Of a stretch of DNA of 64,000 bases, positions 46,001 through 58,200 are shown in pieces. The notes beneath the pieces were generated by a model. The model worked only from the letters and a program-made list of their open reading frames with translations, did no database searches and was not told the origin of the DNA. This stretch comes from Calonectria ilicicola (Eukaryota; Ascomycota; Sordariomycetes; Hypocreales; Nectriaceae), in NCBI GenBank assembly GCA_020809705.1, contig CP085832.1:2046001-2110000 (forward strand), read 5' to 3'. The translations under genes were made by a program, and so were the position numbers. Positions within the stretch are counted from its first letter, which is position 1. Each line of letters begins with the position of its first letter.

Positions 46001-49000
46001 GATTGCGATATATCAAAAAATCCTTTAGCGGAGAGGGGACGAGTCGCGCACCCGCAGCCCAACATGCACACAAGAGACAGGGCAGACGCAAGGTCGTGCA
46101 AGGGATGCGCGCTCCGAAGGATCTGAGTGGATGGTGGGCTCGGGAACGGCTCCGCAGCATGGCAAACGCATCGCGTCTAGTCGCGCCGCGCATGGTTTGT
46201 GGCGGCGGGAATGAAATGCAGGGAAGAGCAGGGAAATGGAAGAAAAAAAAAAAATTCTAACGAGGAAACTACGCCAAGAATCAAAAGAAAAGTGCAAATC
46301 CCAAACGGACAGGGTTTTGAGTAATGCCACCAGGCTAGGAATCCTCCGCGGCCATGGGAGAGCCCCAAGGAGCTGGAAAGCCCCCCGGCTAGGGGCGAGA
46401 ACAGCGCTCCCGGGATCCAAACCGTCGGGGAAGAGAAGAAATTGAGCCTGCTTCCTTGTGCCATCGACGCTAGGCGAGCTCCCGCCTACGCGGCTCCCGG
46501 TACCGCGGCGGTACGGAAGGCTGGCTGCGCTACAGGGCCTTCTGGCAAAGGGCATGGGGAGCTACGGGTGACAACGGGAGGGAGGAGACAAGGCTAGTGT
46601 TGTCGGCAGCTCCCCTGATATCCCGAGCTTTTGGCGATAGAGTTGGCTTTTGGACGTGTCGACTAACGTCGCCCAAGGGACAGCTGAAGGTGGTGCGCCG
46701 TCATTGGCTGAGAAAGTGTTTATGGTTATGTGGGCAACCGAGCGCTTGTCAGTTCTCGCAGCCACAGTCACTGCTTTGATACTGTGGCGCCCACAGTACG
46801 AGCCCTGCAGCTGAAAGTCAAAAATTTTCGGTGCTGTTTTTTCTTCTTTTGAGACTCTCGTGTAAATTTGTGTGGTTTCGCTTCTCGCACCGTGGATACT
46901 GGGTGACATCCCCTCGCATGCCTTGCAGCAAGCTGGTTGCGGACAATTTTGATGCCATGTTGCAGGACCCTGCCTTGCCCTGTCGTGGGCCTAGGGCACA
47001 CACCAGTTGCCGTTTTGCCATACCGACTGCGAAAAAGAAACGCTGGTATTGGATCCCATGAAGCGAGCAAATGGCGGCAGATCGATTGGATACCGGTATC
47101 GCAACTGGCAAGGATGGCACCCTGGCCGGCGGTGAAGCACGTCCACACACCCACGATGCCTTTTCGTGCTGCGGGGGTCTAATGAGTCGCGTGGGGCATG
47201 CCGGTCCGACGGGGGGGGAGGCGACAACAGTTGCAAACGGGGCCCATCCCACTGATACGGTACGTACTGACATGCGTCCAGTACCGGGACACCGTCTCGA
47301 ATCGCTGGCGCATGGGGTTCGAGGAGTGGGTTGCGATTGGGATGGGACGAATTTTGGGTGGGCGGGCAGCTGCATGTGAAGGAACGGGTATCCAAATCCT
47401 CCACCGCTTTTGTGGTGCCTGCCTGGATAGCCTTTCTTGACCGCCGCCGAAACGACGTTTCAATGATGCCTTCGCCGAAGGGTCGGCCTGAAGCCCAATC
47501 ATGCCGCCGGGCGGTCGGGACGCAACAACACTGGCTCGCAACCAGAACGAAACCTGAAGCTCCCACACCAATGCCAGCACACGATGCACTCATCACATAC
47601 ATTTCGTAGGGCCGCAGGCGACAGCAAACACATCCCCCACGTTTGAGTGACTCTTGCTTATGACACGTCCGGAGGCGGTCAGATCCTCCTTTCATTTTGC
47701 TTCCCCTCGGTGTATCCTGCATGGCTTGCGTTGAGGCAGCAGGAGTTTGCGATGGTAGAGCAGAATACATACGCGACGCAACGCACGAGCACAAAATGCA
47801 GGTTGCCACGTTATTCGGACCGCATTTGGTGTTATCGTGGGATTTGCCGCGCCTATTCTGGCCGTCGTGAATAAGTGTCGCGGTTTAGGTGAGCCACTGC
47901 GTACGGAACGGAGACGGGGCACTCTATTCCACGTAACGAGGAATTCCGACGGCATACCGCAGAAGGGGGGGGGGGATTATTCTGAAGCCGATTAATGGCA
48001 CCCCCCATCTGCCATCGGACTGGAATCCCCTCTGCTACGGCGCACAAGAGGAGGTGTGGGTGGAGTCAGCCCAGGCGTGTGTCAAGCCCGTAGATCGGCT
48101 TCGCTCCCGTTCCCTCACGGACTTGGGCTCGGTCTGGTTTGGGCCGTTGCTTGCTTTTGGGCTGACACTCACTGTAGGGGGGAGAGGGGGAACAGCCAGG
48201 GCTGGCCGACCGAGGCGTGGGGGAGACAACAAACGCAGTAACAGAAGCGTGGGCGTCGCCTTTTTTCTTTTTTGTTTGATGATTCATTTGGGATGTAATT
48301 GTTGCATTGTATTTTTGGAGGCGCAGTGGGTGACTGGGAAATGAATGACAGAAGCACAAACACAAGCATGCTCCATGTCAGCCAGCCCCAGGCTCGAGGC
48401 CCAGGCTGATTAGGCTCAGCTCAGCGCAGCACAACCATGGCACAGCCCAAGTCAAGGCCCCGTTGGACCAAGGCTGGAGTTTCCTATCTCCGCCGTTGCC
48501 TAAGCTGTCCAGGTGGTTCTTTGGGGGGGCAGCCTTGGTTGACATGCACTGTAATCCCTTGCGTGGGTTGGCTGTTGGGGGCCCTCCACAGTGCAGTTTT
48601 TAGCATTTTGGCGGGGCATGCGCCCAATCCCCGTCGTTCGTATCTGACTTTGTAGCTACTTCAGGACCTACCTATTCAAGCTCAGTCGCAAGAGTATCTT
48701 TTTGTCCTGTGCCATCCAAAACGGAGGGGCCCTGTGTCTTATCTGACAGTCTGAGACTTGACGAGACCAGTCCGGGCTCTCGCTTGGGGAACCGCACTCA
48801 GACTTTGGCACCAAAAAGGTCTGAAATCCTGTGTCCATGTATGCTGGTCCGTTCCCCCCCTTATTTGTTTGCGGTTTCGCCGGGCCGCCCTGATTTTGAC
48901 ATGTCGATTAGAGCTGTGTTGCTTGAGTCCGCTAAAAAAGAAAACATCACACAGTACCCTGATGAACCAAAGGACCCTTTGTCAAATTGCTAGCTCCAGC

Positions 49001-49860
49001 AGGATGGAGAATAGATGCAAGAAAAAATTTTCTTTACTGGGAACTATCGTGAACTAGGGCAGATAATGTGTGGACTTGCCTATCTGGACGGTAAAAGAAG
49101 TACCCGCAAACAAAGAAGCAAAAATACCATTAGCCACCCCCGGCATTACTTGCTCCCTCGGGCAGTCCACAAGGATTTCCTGGCGGTGGCATACACAGTA
49201 GAAGAAAAAAGTGGCGCGCCCCATAGCAGGTTGGATTCTTTCTCCCGGGGCGCTCTAAGCATCGGATCCGCATGCCCTGGACAGCGAGGGCGAGGGGGGA
49301 GGCCAGCGCTGCCAGCGCTCGAGCACACCTTGAATCGCGGCGCTCCGACGGTGACGGACGGTTCCACGCTCGCGCTGCCACACCTCCGCATTACTCATGT
49401 TCCGTCTCCCACCGCTTTGTTGTCTCCCCAGGTCCAGTGAGAGAACAATGTGCGCACACACCCCTCCATTGTCTTGTTTCCTTTTGCCCACCGTTTTTCC
49501 TGATGCCCTTTCCCGCCATTTCGACGGTACGCTACGGTGCGCTATGGAAAGGGCAGCAGGACAGCTGGACGGCGTCACGGCAGGCAGGCCGACAGACCTC
49601 GTGCGCTTCAGCGTACCGTTGCCGGCCACAGCGTGCCTTTGCAAGGGGATCCATCTTGGATGGCAATGGGTAATAGAAATCGCAGGGCGATGATAGCGAG
49701 GGCTGTTGACAGAGCCCAGAGCTGGGGGAACCCTTGCCAGAGTATCTTGTTGACGCCCGAGGTAGCGGGTTGCTGGGGGCCGTTTGTCCTCGGGCCCTGG
49801 GTTCTTGGGTTGCTGGATCCCGCTCCTCGGTGCTGGACGCTGTATCCTTGCCAGTCAATA

Positions 49861-49890
49861 CGGGGCTCCTTCTGGGGGGCTCCTTCTGGG
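49861..49890 (+). repeat. Direct duplication of a 14-nt GGGGCTCCTTCTGG unit
   Basis: Two adjacent near-exact copies stand about 450 bases upstream of the small Ser-rich gene. Confidence 0.6.
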
Positions 49891-49927
49891 AAATCTTCGC
49901 CGCCACTTCTCTCAGTCAAAATTCCCC

Positions 49928-50329
49928 CGTGCTAAAATGGTAACACACACACCCCCTCCCACCCGCCATACCGCCCACGTTCTCCGATACACCCCATGCA
50001 CACCTCCCGCGCGCACACACCCCTCCACAACACTCCCACGCCCTCCCTCCCTCCCTGTGTGCCAGGTTCCCACACGCCCACACGCCCCGGCTTCCCGTCT
50101 GCGCGTCCTTGTCGTCCACCTCGTCGGCCTCATCCATTATCTTTATAATACCCTCGTCCCCGGGCTTATTCCAAGACCCATTCCTTCGATCTCTCCACAA
50201 AGAATCAAGCTTCGATCAACATCTTATACAAGAAGGCATCTGCCTCTCCACACTTTGAGCAACCCTTACTCTCTGCTCTACATCTCTCAGTCAACTTACA
50301 CAAACGACTTACTCTCCACAACATTCACA
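49928..50329 (+). promoter_or_regulatory. Pyrimidine-rich promoter/leader of the small Ser-rich gene
   Basis: An almost pure C-rich stretch (49950-50110) is followed by a TATA-like TTTATAATA at 50142-50150, a CT-rich leader, and the start context TTCACAATG at 50330. The stretch carries no in-frame stop, so it reads as a false N-terminal extension of the gene. Confidence 0.5.
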
Positions 50330-50794
50330 ATGTTTGGTTCATACGGATCCTACAGCTCCATGTGTGCTGCTTCTGCACCCATGGATATCACATCCCGAAG
50401 CCTCAGTGCTCACGACGCCACATGCGCCTTTCCCTCATGGCCTCGCCGCGAATCCCTCTCCGAGTCCGACCGCGAGGAGCGCCCTTCCTCTTATCTCTCC
50501 GACGACGATCTCTTCCTCAGCGATCCCTTCGACGACGACACCCGCTCCGTCTCCAGCTCCAGCAGTGCCGGCTCTCCCAACGGCTTCCTCTCGCCTCCCC
50601 AGGCCATCACTGATGCCGAGTACCTTGAGATGGAGCGTGAGCGCCTCGCCCTTCAGCGAGAGTACGTCCGCGCAGTTGTTTCTGAGAAGGAGCGCCGCCG
50701 CGCAGCCGCCCGCAAGCAGCGCAAGTCAACTAGCAGCAGCAGCAAGAAGAGTCCCAAGAACAAGCTTGGTGCCATGGCTCCCATCGCCGAATAG
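50330..50794 (+). CDS. Small Ser-rich protein with basic C-terminal helix, unknown function
   Basis: A single exon of 154 residues, starting MFGSYGSYSSMCAASAPMD. The first 80 residues are Ser/Asp/Arg-rich (RRESLSESDREERPSSYLS, then an acidic DDDLFLSDPFDDD). A helical block then begins at AITDAEYLEMERERLALQRE and becomes strongly basic (EKERRRAAARKQRKS), followed by a Ser/Lys tail. Codon use is C-ending and biased like the housekeeping genes, so it is a real and well-expressed gene. I do not recognise the family. The basic helix with heptad-like leucines could bind nucleic acid or dimerise, but there is no complete bZIP. The gene stands alone, with about 14 kb of non-coding DNA upstream and 4.4 kb downstream. 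Confidence 0.8.
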   Translation: MFGSYGSYSSMCAASAPMDITSRSLSAHDATCAFPSWPRRESLSESDREERPSSYLSDDDLFLSDPFDDDTRSVSSSSSAGSPNGFLSPPQAITDAEYLEMERERLALQREYVRAVVSEKERRRAAARKQRKSTSSSSKKSPKNKLGAMAPIAE

Positions 50795-53700
50795 GATGAC
50801 CATGCACGAGCTACATTTGCTCTTGACGACTTTTACGACTTCATGATAGCGTATGTACACTTGGTGACATAGCTTGTTTGCGCATTCACTTACACAATCA
50901 CAGGCTGCCTTGATTGTTTGCATTTCGGCGATTTGATACCCTTGAATAACCTACCATTCTACGAGGGCATGTGCACGGCTTCTAGGCTGCACATGCCAAT
51001 GATCTACTACTTCAATACTACTCTATCGAATAATCTGGGGATACAGCCTCCATGGCACCCCCTACAGAAGGGCACGTGAATGACATTCACACCTTTTGCG
51101 ACACCGACTTTACTTTTACTTTTGATCCGCGCTGGCGCGACAACAGCCAGCCTAATGTTTTTACCTTTTGGGGCAGGAGCACCCACCCGCAAACGGCTTC
51201 CCATTTCACGAATCCGATGACGCCATCAGACTGCTTCGGTCGGGGCTGCTTGCCACCCCCACAAACCCCGAGCTATCCCGAAAAACAAAAACGTGGCGGT
51301 AAACAAATCTGACTGCGACACCAATACAAATGAGTCAGAATAGCTGGGAAACGGAAATGCGTGACAGGGCGCAGCGGTGAAATTCGCTATTCCGATCGGT
51401 GCCGAGGTAGCCTTGTCGGGTGGATGGGAGGCCCTTTGCCCTCTACTTGTGGGGCACTCGCACCGGATAAGAATTTCATCTTATCTTCCCGCTCCCGGCT
51501 TCTGCCACCGGGACATCGGCTCGTGACAAAGCGGCTGGATGGATGGGATGGATGATGAGGGCCATGTGCCTTTGTCATCATCCTCGGAACCGCTTCTTTC
51601 TTTTTCACAACTCTACTTCCTGGGAGCTGCCCGACTCCCCTATTCTTTGCACCGCACTACTTTTTCTTAATCCTGTTTATTTTCGTCTCTTGACCAACGA
51701 GGTCTCGGACTTTACCCCATCATCTTTTTAGCGCTTGGAGTTTTTGCATCACGGCATTGGCATGGAACATCACCATGGGTTATGGAGCATGGATTTACAT
51801 TTTTGGTTTTGTATCGCCCACCACTGGGTTTGAATGACATGGGAAAGCATTACGGACGTGGTCAAGCAACCACGAGAACTTGTTTTTGGATTTTTTGCAC
51901 GGGCATAGTTTAGATACCTAGGTAGTTTTTTACTCATCGGATCACCGCATGGCTGGTTGATCGAGAGATACCCTCAAGGAGTACAATGGATGACAACTTT
52001 TTCTACACTTTACTGTTCCCCGCGCCTTGCGATCGAGTGAATGAATAGAGACACCTGACTCTGGAGTTGGTTGCCAGCGATCACTGCCACAGTGTCGGTG
52101 ACGCCGCGCTACTGACCTAGTGACCCTACCTTACAACTCAGCGCTTCGTGTTGGAGCGCACCGGTCGCTCGCTGCCTGTCTTATCTGCGTAGGCGGCTCA
52201 AGCCGTCATGGGCGCACTCACTTACTCGCTTTCTGCCTGGATTTTGCCCGCCGGCCCGTACGTCACCATGGCCGGTGACCGGCGCCTGCCTCGGTCGGCG
52301 AATAACACGCATGAACACCCTCACGCACCCACTACCACCTTGCTTTTGGGTTTTTTGCATTTGTTTCCGATATTTTGTGTGTGGTTTTTCGCTGGCTTTG
52401 CTCCGCTACCGTCCCATGTCGCGCCGAGCCACCGCCGTCACATGCGACTGAGACCCCCGCGGGCTGGCGCGGGATGAGTGAGGGGCTCGCGCCGCGGTCG
52501 CTGAGTGAGCGGTCTATGTGTTTGTTCAACCGCCTAACAGAGAAATTCCATACATGTGTATATGTGTGTGTGTCATGTGAGGCCCTTGTTGAACTCGTGA
52601 GAGAGGCCTAATGCGACCGCACACGGAGCGCGGCTGGGACGGGACTGAGAATAGGCCTCACCGGACGGATGGGCCACAAGTCATGTATGTTGGAGATGAT
52701 GGATGGGGAGTGTCTGTATGCTCGCCGTTCCGTCTAAACACGGCCGCAACATATCCCGTGCTTGAATCGGCCCTGTCCAACGGGGCGGTTACTTGAAGTG
52801 TTGCTTTTTTGGTGTTTTTGAATGTGATACCAAGTTGGGTGCGGGCATGAGCCGGGCCAGCGGACTGGAGTGAGGCTGTGTTAGAAGACTGACAGCAACT
52901 CCATGCTTTTTCTTTTCTGAAACCGGGATGGCAAAAGGTACCGATGAGGATAGGGGAACAAGTAAGTCAACGCTATGTCAGGGACGTGATGCCATACTCA
53001 AGACAATACTATTATCTGATGGAGGGGGACAAGTGTATACGACTAAGAATAAGACGAAAATTGGCTCATCGCAACGATCAATCTGATGTCATAGAACAAA
53101 GAAATAAACTCTTAAGTGATATGTTATTGTATACGTGTATGCCATTGTGCTGTGATTCTGGGGAAATCATCGTGATTAGTTTCGGCCCGCCACCAGACAG
53201 TCGTGAGAGGACGTGACAAGGTTTTAAGATACGAGAGAACATTTTCTACTCAAAGGACTAAATAGTCAAAATAACAGACGAGATAATCTTGAAGGCGCTG
53301 TCAACACGGGTACCGCGCCCGGGACAGTCGATTCATCACTAGTTTGTCTCTGAGCGTTCCAGGACCCTCCTTGTTTGATGTCTCCGACACGACTGTTGAT
53401 CAGATAATCTCTCAGTCACCTTCATTGACAGGGGGCGTATATCTGAGTGTGGGTTTCACAATGCTCTGAAACCGGCTGTTGGTGAAATATCACCCCCATC
53501 TAAGACCAAGAAACTGTAATTTCCTGGTAGTTGGTCTTGGTATCCAATTGCGGGCTGTCTTTTCGACGGCATTGCCGTGTCTGTTACTGGCCGGCAATGT
53601 TTCCAAGTTATAGGGCCGCGCCAAGATTGCAATGTCTATGATGGTTGCCCAACGGCTCGGTGATTGTTCCAGCCCAGCTGTGTTCAGTCCTGGGGCCGGG

Positions 53701-54772
53701 TAGGGGTAGTGCATCATCGGCTCGGCGTTAGACTTAGATTTTCATGTTTATGAATGTATTAACTCCGATATGTCATCATTACAATGATGCCCTGACTCTC
53801 TCTGAACAATACTAGTGTAGAATGACGGCGTCTATGAGTTTACGCTAGAGAGATCTCGTGGCGACCTACGAAAGACACGGCACCTCTGTAGTTTGAGGCA
53901 ACATTAGCCGACCTTATGAACAGGGTTACAGACCAATCAGCTCTCTATGGTTGGAAATCACGTCATTATCTACTTAATAGGCCCGGTATCCTATCAATCA
54001 CAGTTCTACGTAACCAGAACGGATAATACGTGATTGGCAAAGTGGCGAATGCGAGTCCCTCAACATATATTGTGACTATACTGGTCACAATGATGACGAC
54101 ATAAAATTGTTGAATTTGAGACCTCATTCGGAAATACAGCGGACATTGTGAATCATAAATGCTTGATGAATTCATCAATGTTCCATGTTGTCATCGTTTA
54201 TTGGTTTCTTGACTTTGGTTATATAAGATGCACTATTTTACATAATTTGTTGGAACAACAATGTCAAACAAACACGGTTTCAAATCTCTCATGACCGAAA
54301 ATCTCCGAAACAACAATTTCTAAGCTCTCAAATACCCCAGGCATTGTTAATGAGACCGTGGTTATAGCAACTTCAAATGGTGAAATGATCACGGAACCGT
54401 TGTCGTCATTCTCCCTATTCCTCCCACCCTCATAATCCTCGCGCGCTCTACTAAAATGGGAAAAGTTGCCGTAATTATCGAAGTCGAATGAAAATGATCG
54501 GCGTTTTGTATTCCAGTTAGCCTTAATGCCTAGGGGAAGGTACTGACACTATATTCGTGTTTAATAGTTACGGATAAATTTCATGCATATATATCGTCTA
54601 TATAGACATTGTCGCATCCAAAGCCCCAACGCCGGCGAATTTTTACATAATTTGTATGTGAAAAGCCAATTTTAGGACTTGAGTAAGGATTATTCATAAT
54701 TTGCAGTATGGGTGCTTGTTCCCCCATCATCGCCACCTCATATCAGTATAATAACATAACCAAAGCAACGGG
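50795..54772. other. Intergenic, shift to AT-rich DNA
   Basis: No supported gene. Composition is mixed up to about 52.8 kb and clearly AT-richer from about 52.9 kb onward. I found no terminal inverted repeats or transposase-like frame. Confidence 0.5.
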
Positions 54773-55198
54773 CTAGTTATACTTCTGAGACGCTTTTGAA
54801 ATATGGCATGTAGATAAGAAATTAAAGCTAAATACCATTGTGCTAGAAGCAGGACACTCGTAACGGACTTGCACATATTCCCAGTTTAAATAGGAAACCG
54901 TTCCTGCCTTTGACCTTATTGAACGTGATATCTGGTTTTCGATAATGCTCCCAATATGCCACGAGCATAAATGCATTGCCACAGCTTGCGCGCATGAAAA
55001 TGCCAAGTCTGTGTCAATCAAATAATTGATTGGTGTTGGCCTGCAGAAATCAGGCTTCACTAACCCCGCCACAATAGACAAGGCGCCCAACATCCGCCTC
55101 GTGCTGACACTACGCTTCATTCTTTCTGATACAAACACAAACCAAGAGATAAATTCGGTATCTTGGCGTTGTGATTCCAAAAACTGTTGCTTATCCAT
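54773..55198 (-). CDS. Doubtful hypothetical ORF head-to-head with the NLR-like gene
   Basis: An ATG-initiated open frame of 141 residues on the minus strand; its start codon is only 35 bases from that of the NLR-like gene. It reads MDKQQFLESQRQDTEFISWF at the start, with an amphipathic or hydrophobic middle. No family is recognised. Codon use is neutral, as expected for AT-rich DNA, so it may be chance or a fragment of a decayed gene. Confidence 0.2.
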   Translation of the reverse strand: MDKQQFLESQRQDTEFISWFVFVSERMKRSVSTRRMLGALSIVAGLVKPDFCRPTPINYLIDTDLAFSCAQAVAMHLCSWHIGSIIENQISRSIRSKAGTVSYLNWEYVQVRYECPASSTMVFSFNFLSTCHISKASQKYN

Positions 55199-55233
55199 CA
55201 GTCCCGCCGACTCTTGGGATGCGCCAATAAGCC

Positions 55234-58200
55234 ATGGCTACCTTAAACAGTGGGAAACGGCGCCTTCACGATGAGCCCAATCACGACGCCTCGAAACGAA
55301 CACGCGTGAATTCTCCGAAAAGACGAGCGCTCCAGTACGATGATTATACAGTTGGGTGGATATGTGCTCTGCCTATTGAAATGACTGCAACCAAGGCTAT
55401 GCTGGATAGGATTCACGACCCACTACCCAATAAACCGTATGACACCAACGCATACGTCCTGGGGAGCATTGGTGGACACAATGTTGTCATCGCGTGTCTT
55501 CCGGCAGACCATTATGGCAACAACAATGCGGCCATAGTTGCCAACAACATGCGCCGGAGCTTCTCTTCGATAGACAAATGCCTTTTGGTCGGAATCGGAG
55601 GCGGCGTTCCTGAGGCTACTGACATACGTCTTGGTGATGTTGTCGTAAGCAGCCAGGTAGTCCAGTACGACTTTGGCAAAGCCATGCCCAACGGCCAATT
55701 CCACCGGACAAGTTTCCCCACAAGGCCACCGCAAATTCTGATGACGTCTGTCTCAAAGTTACAAGCCCGACATAATATAGAAGGGAGTCAAATACCTCTA
55801 ATCTTGGACGAAATGAAAAAGAGAAATCCGCGTATGGTTGGGTATGCTCACCCCGGCATCCACCAATTATTTAGCAGCACTTATCACCATGTTGGATCTC
55901 AACCGACATGCGATGATTGCGATCCGTCCAAGGTTTCCCATAGAGAGTTGCGAGAGAATAACAACCCCAACATCCATTATGGGAAAATAGCTTCCGGTAA
56001 CCAAGTTATAAAAGACGGCGAGAAAAGAGAAAAGCTATCGAGAGAGCTTGGTATTTTATGTTTCGAAATGGAAGCGGCTGGATTCATGGATAGCTTTCCT
56101 TGCCTCGTGATTCGAGGAATCTGCGATTATTCAGACTCTCATAAGAACAAGAAGTGGCAGCAATATGCAGCAGCCGCTGCCGCCGCATATTCCAAAGAAC
56201 TTCTCATGGAGATACCCACATGCCAACCTGGGGAAGCATATGTAGAGAATAAATTTCCCTGCCAAGGTGAGCTTTGTGCACATGAGTGTGGAATTCTTTT
56301 GAACTGATCTGAGTACAGCGCCAACTACGCAAGACCAATGGCAGCACATCCATGACTCACTAACATTCGATCAAATCGAATCTCGTCATGCAACAATCAA
56401 ACCTGCACTCGCAAAAACTTGCGAATGGTTTCTAGACCACCATGATTATCTCAGTTGGTTAAACCCAACAAAGTTTGTTGAACACCATGGATTTCTATGG
56501 ATCAGTGGAAAACCTGGAGCAGGAAAATCGACTCTAATGAAGTTTGCTTTTTCCCGTGCATGTGCAGAGGCAAAGTCTACTGAAAACTCATGCGTCGCCT
56601 CATTTTTCTTCAATGCACGAGGAGAAGAACTGGAAACGTCAACGCTCGGCATGTATCGATCACTGATTCTCTACATCCTGACCGAATTTCCTGAGCTTCA
56701 CCAAGAACTGAACCATATAACTTTACCCCACAATGAAAACAATCAAATATCCTGGGATATCGAAACACTTCAAAAGATCCTGCGCTTCATAGTCATGAAT
56801 CTTGGTCAGCGACACTTGACTTGTTTCATCGATGCTCTTGACGAATGTGATGAAGCCGAAATTCGGGCAATGGTGGAAGACTTTGAGAATATCGGCGAGC
56901 TTGCAAAAGAAAATGGAGCAAAATTCTATATATGTTTCTCAAGCCGTCATTATCCACATATTTATCTTGAGAAAGGCCTTCGACTTACCCTCGAGGATCA
57001 GTCTGGTCATAGCGAAGACTTGAAGAAATATGTCCAAAGCAAACTGAAGACTGGCGGTGGCAAGGCTGCTAAAGAAGTCGCGTTAGAGATTCTAAAAAAA
57101 ATCAGGTGGTGTCTTCATGTGGGTTGTTCTTGTTATTGATATTCTGAACAAGGAGTTCAACCGTGGGCGTATCTTTGCTGTAAAGACACGGCTGGAGCAG
57201 CTACCGCCTAAGTTAAGCGAACTATTTCGGGATATTCTCCAGAGAGACAACGACAATATGGATGACCTATTGCTTTGTATTCAGTGGATTCTCTATGCAA
57301 AGAGGCCTATGGCCTGTGAAGAGTTTTACTTTGCACTTGTTTCTGGATTGGATCTGTCACCGGAAAATATGACTGAGTGGGACCAAGAGAGGATCACAGC
57401 CGAGCACATGAGACTCTACTTACTAAGCTCCTCGAAAGGCCTTGCAGAGCTCACCAAGTCCAAAAAAGATCCGAAAATTCAATTCATACATGAATCAGTC
57501 CGCGATTTCCTTCTCAAGGATAATGGTATTCGAGACTTGTGGCCAGAGTACTCTGACAACTTTGAGAGCCTGAGCCATGATCGGTTGAAGAATTGTTGCC
57601 ATGTTTATTCCAACATTGATATATCGCATCTCTTACCCGCATCAGTTTCGACAATACCAGCAAATAAAATCAAAGATTTACGCAGCACCGTTTCAAAGGC
57701 GTTTCCATTCCTACAGTACGCCACAACTCATATTCTTCATCACGCAGATGCTGCCGACTCTATTATATCTCAGGAAGACTTCGTCATGAATCGATTTTCG
57801 TTTTCTCCTTGGATCAATCGTCGTAACTTATTCGAGAAATTTAAGACCGGTCACTACACATTTGAAGCAACCCCGATGTACATTTTTGCGGACCAAGGTT
57901 GTTCAACGCTCATCGAGATTGGACTTCGTCATGGTCTGACACAGGGACGAACGAAAGAGCGATACCAATACCCTCTATTCGCTGCCTTAGCCGGAGGTCA
58001 CGAGGCTGCAGTAACAGTCCTCCAAAGAGCGCAAGATATTGGCGTCTATATAAAAGACAAATTTGGAGAAGATTTCCTGTTATGGGCCACCCAACAAGGG
58101 CATACTAGTATTATAAAAGTATTGCTCTCAATCGATGGAATTGATATCAATAATAAAAACAAAGAAGGCAATACGCTGATACATATCGCCGCGATTAATA

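Larger units (their letters stand above)
36352..50329. other. Gene desert of about 14 kb
   Basis: No reading frame in this region on either strand is protein-like. Frames are short, start codons are weak, and compositions drift with local base content. The first 1.2 kb (to about 37560) is AT-rich. The rest is of mixed, often GC-moderate composition, so it is not an AT-rich, mutation-scarred relic of repeats. Simple repeats are scattered through it: TGCTT units at about 40795-40812, GATGAG units near 40945-40965, a duplicated GATGGGATAA near 41100-41118, and a GT-rich run at about 43004-43025. No tRNA, rRNA, terminal repeats or transposase fragment was recognised. Confidence 0.55.

Noticed and set aside
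36352..50329. Transposon remnant or RIP-mutated repeat explaining the desert
   Set aside because: No terminal repeats, transposase or reverse-transcriptase fragments were recognised, and most of the region is not AT-rich.
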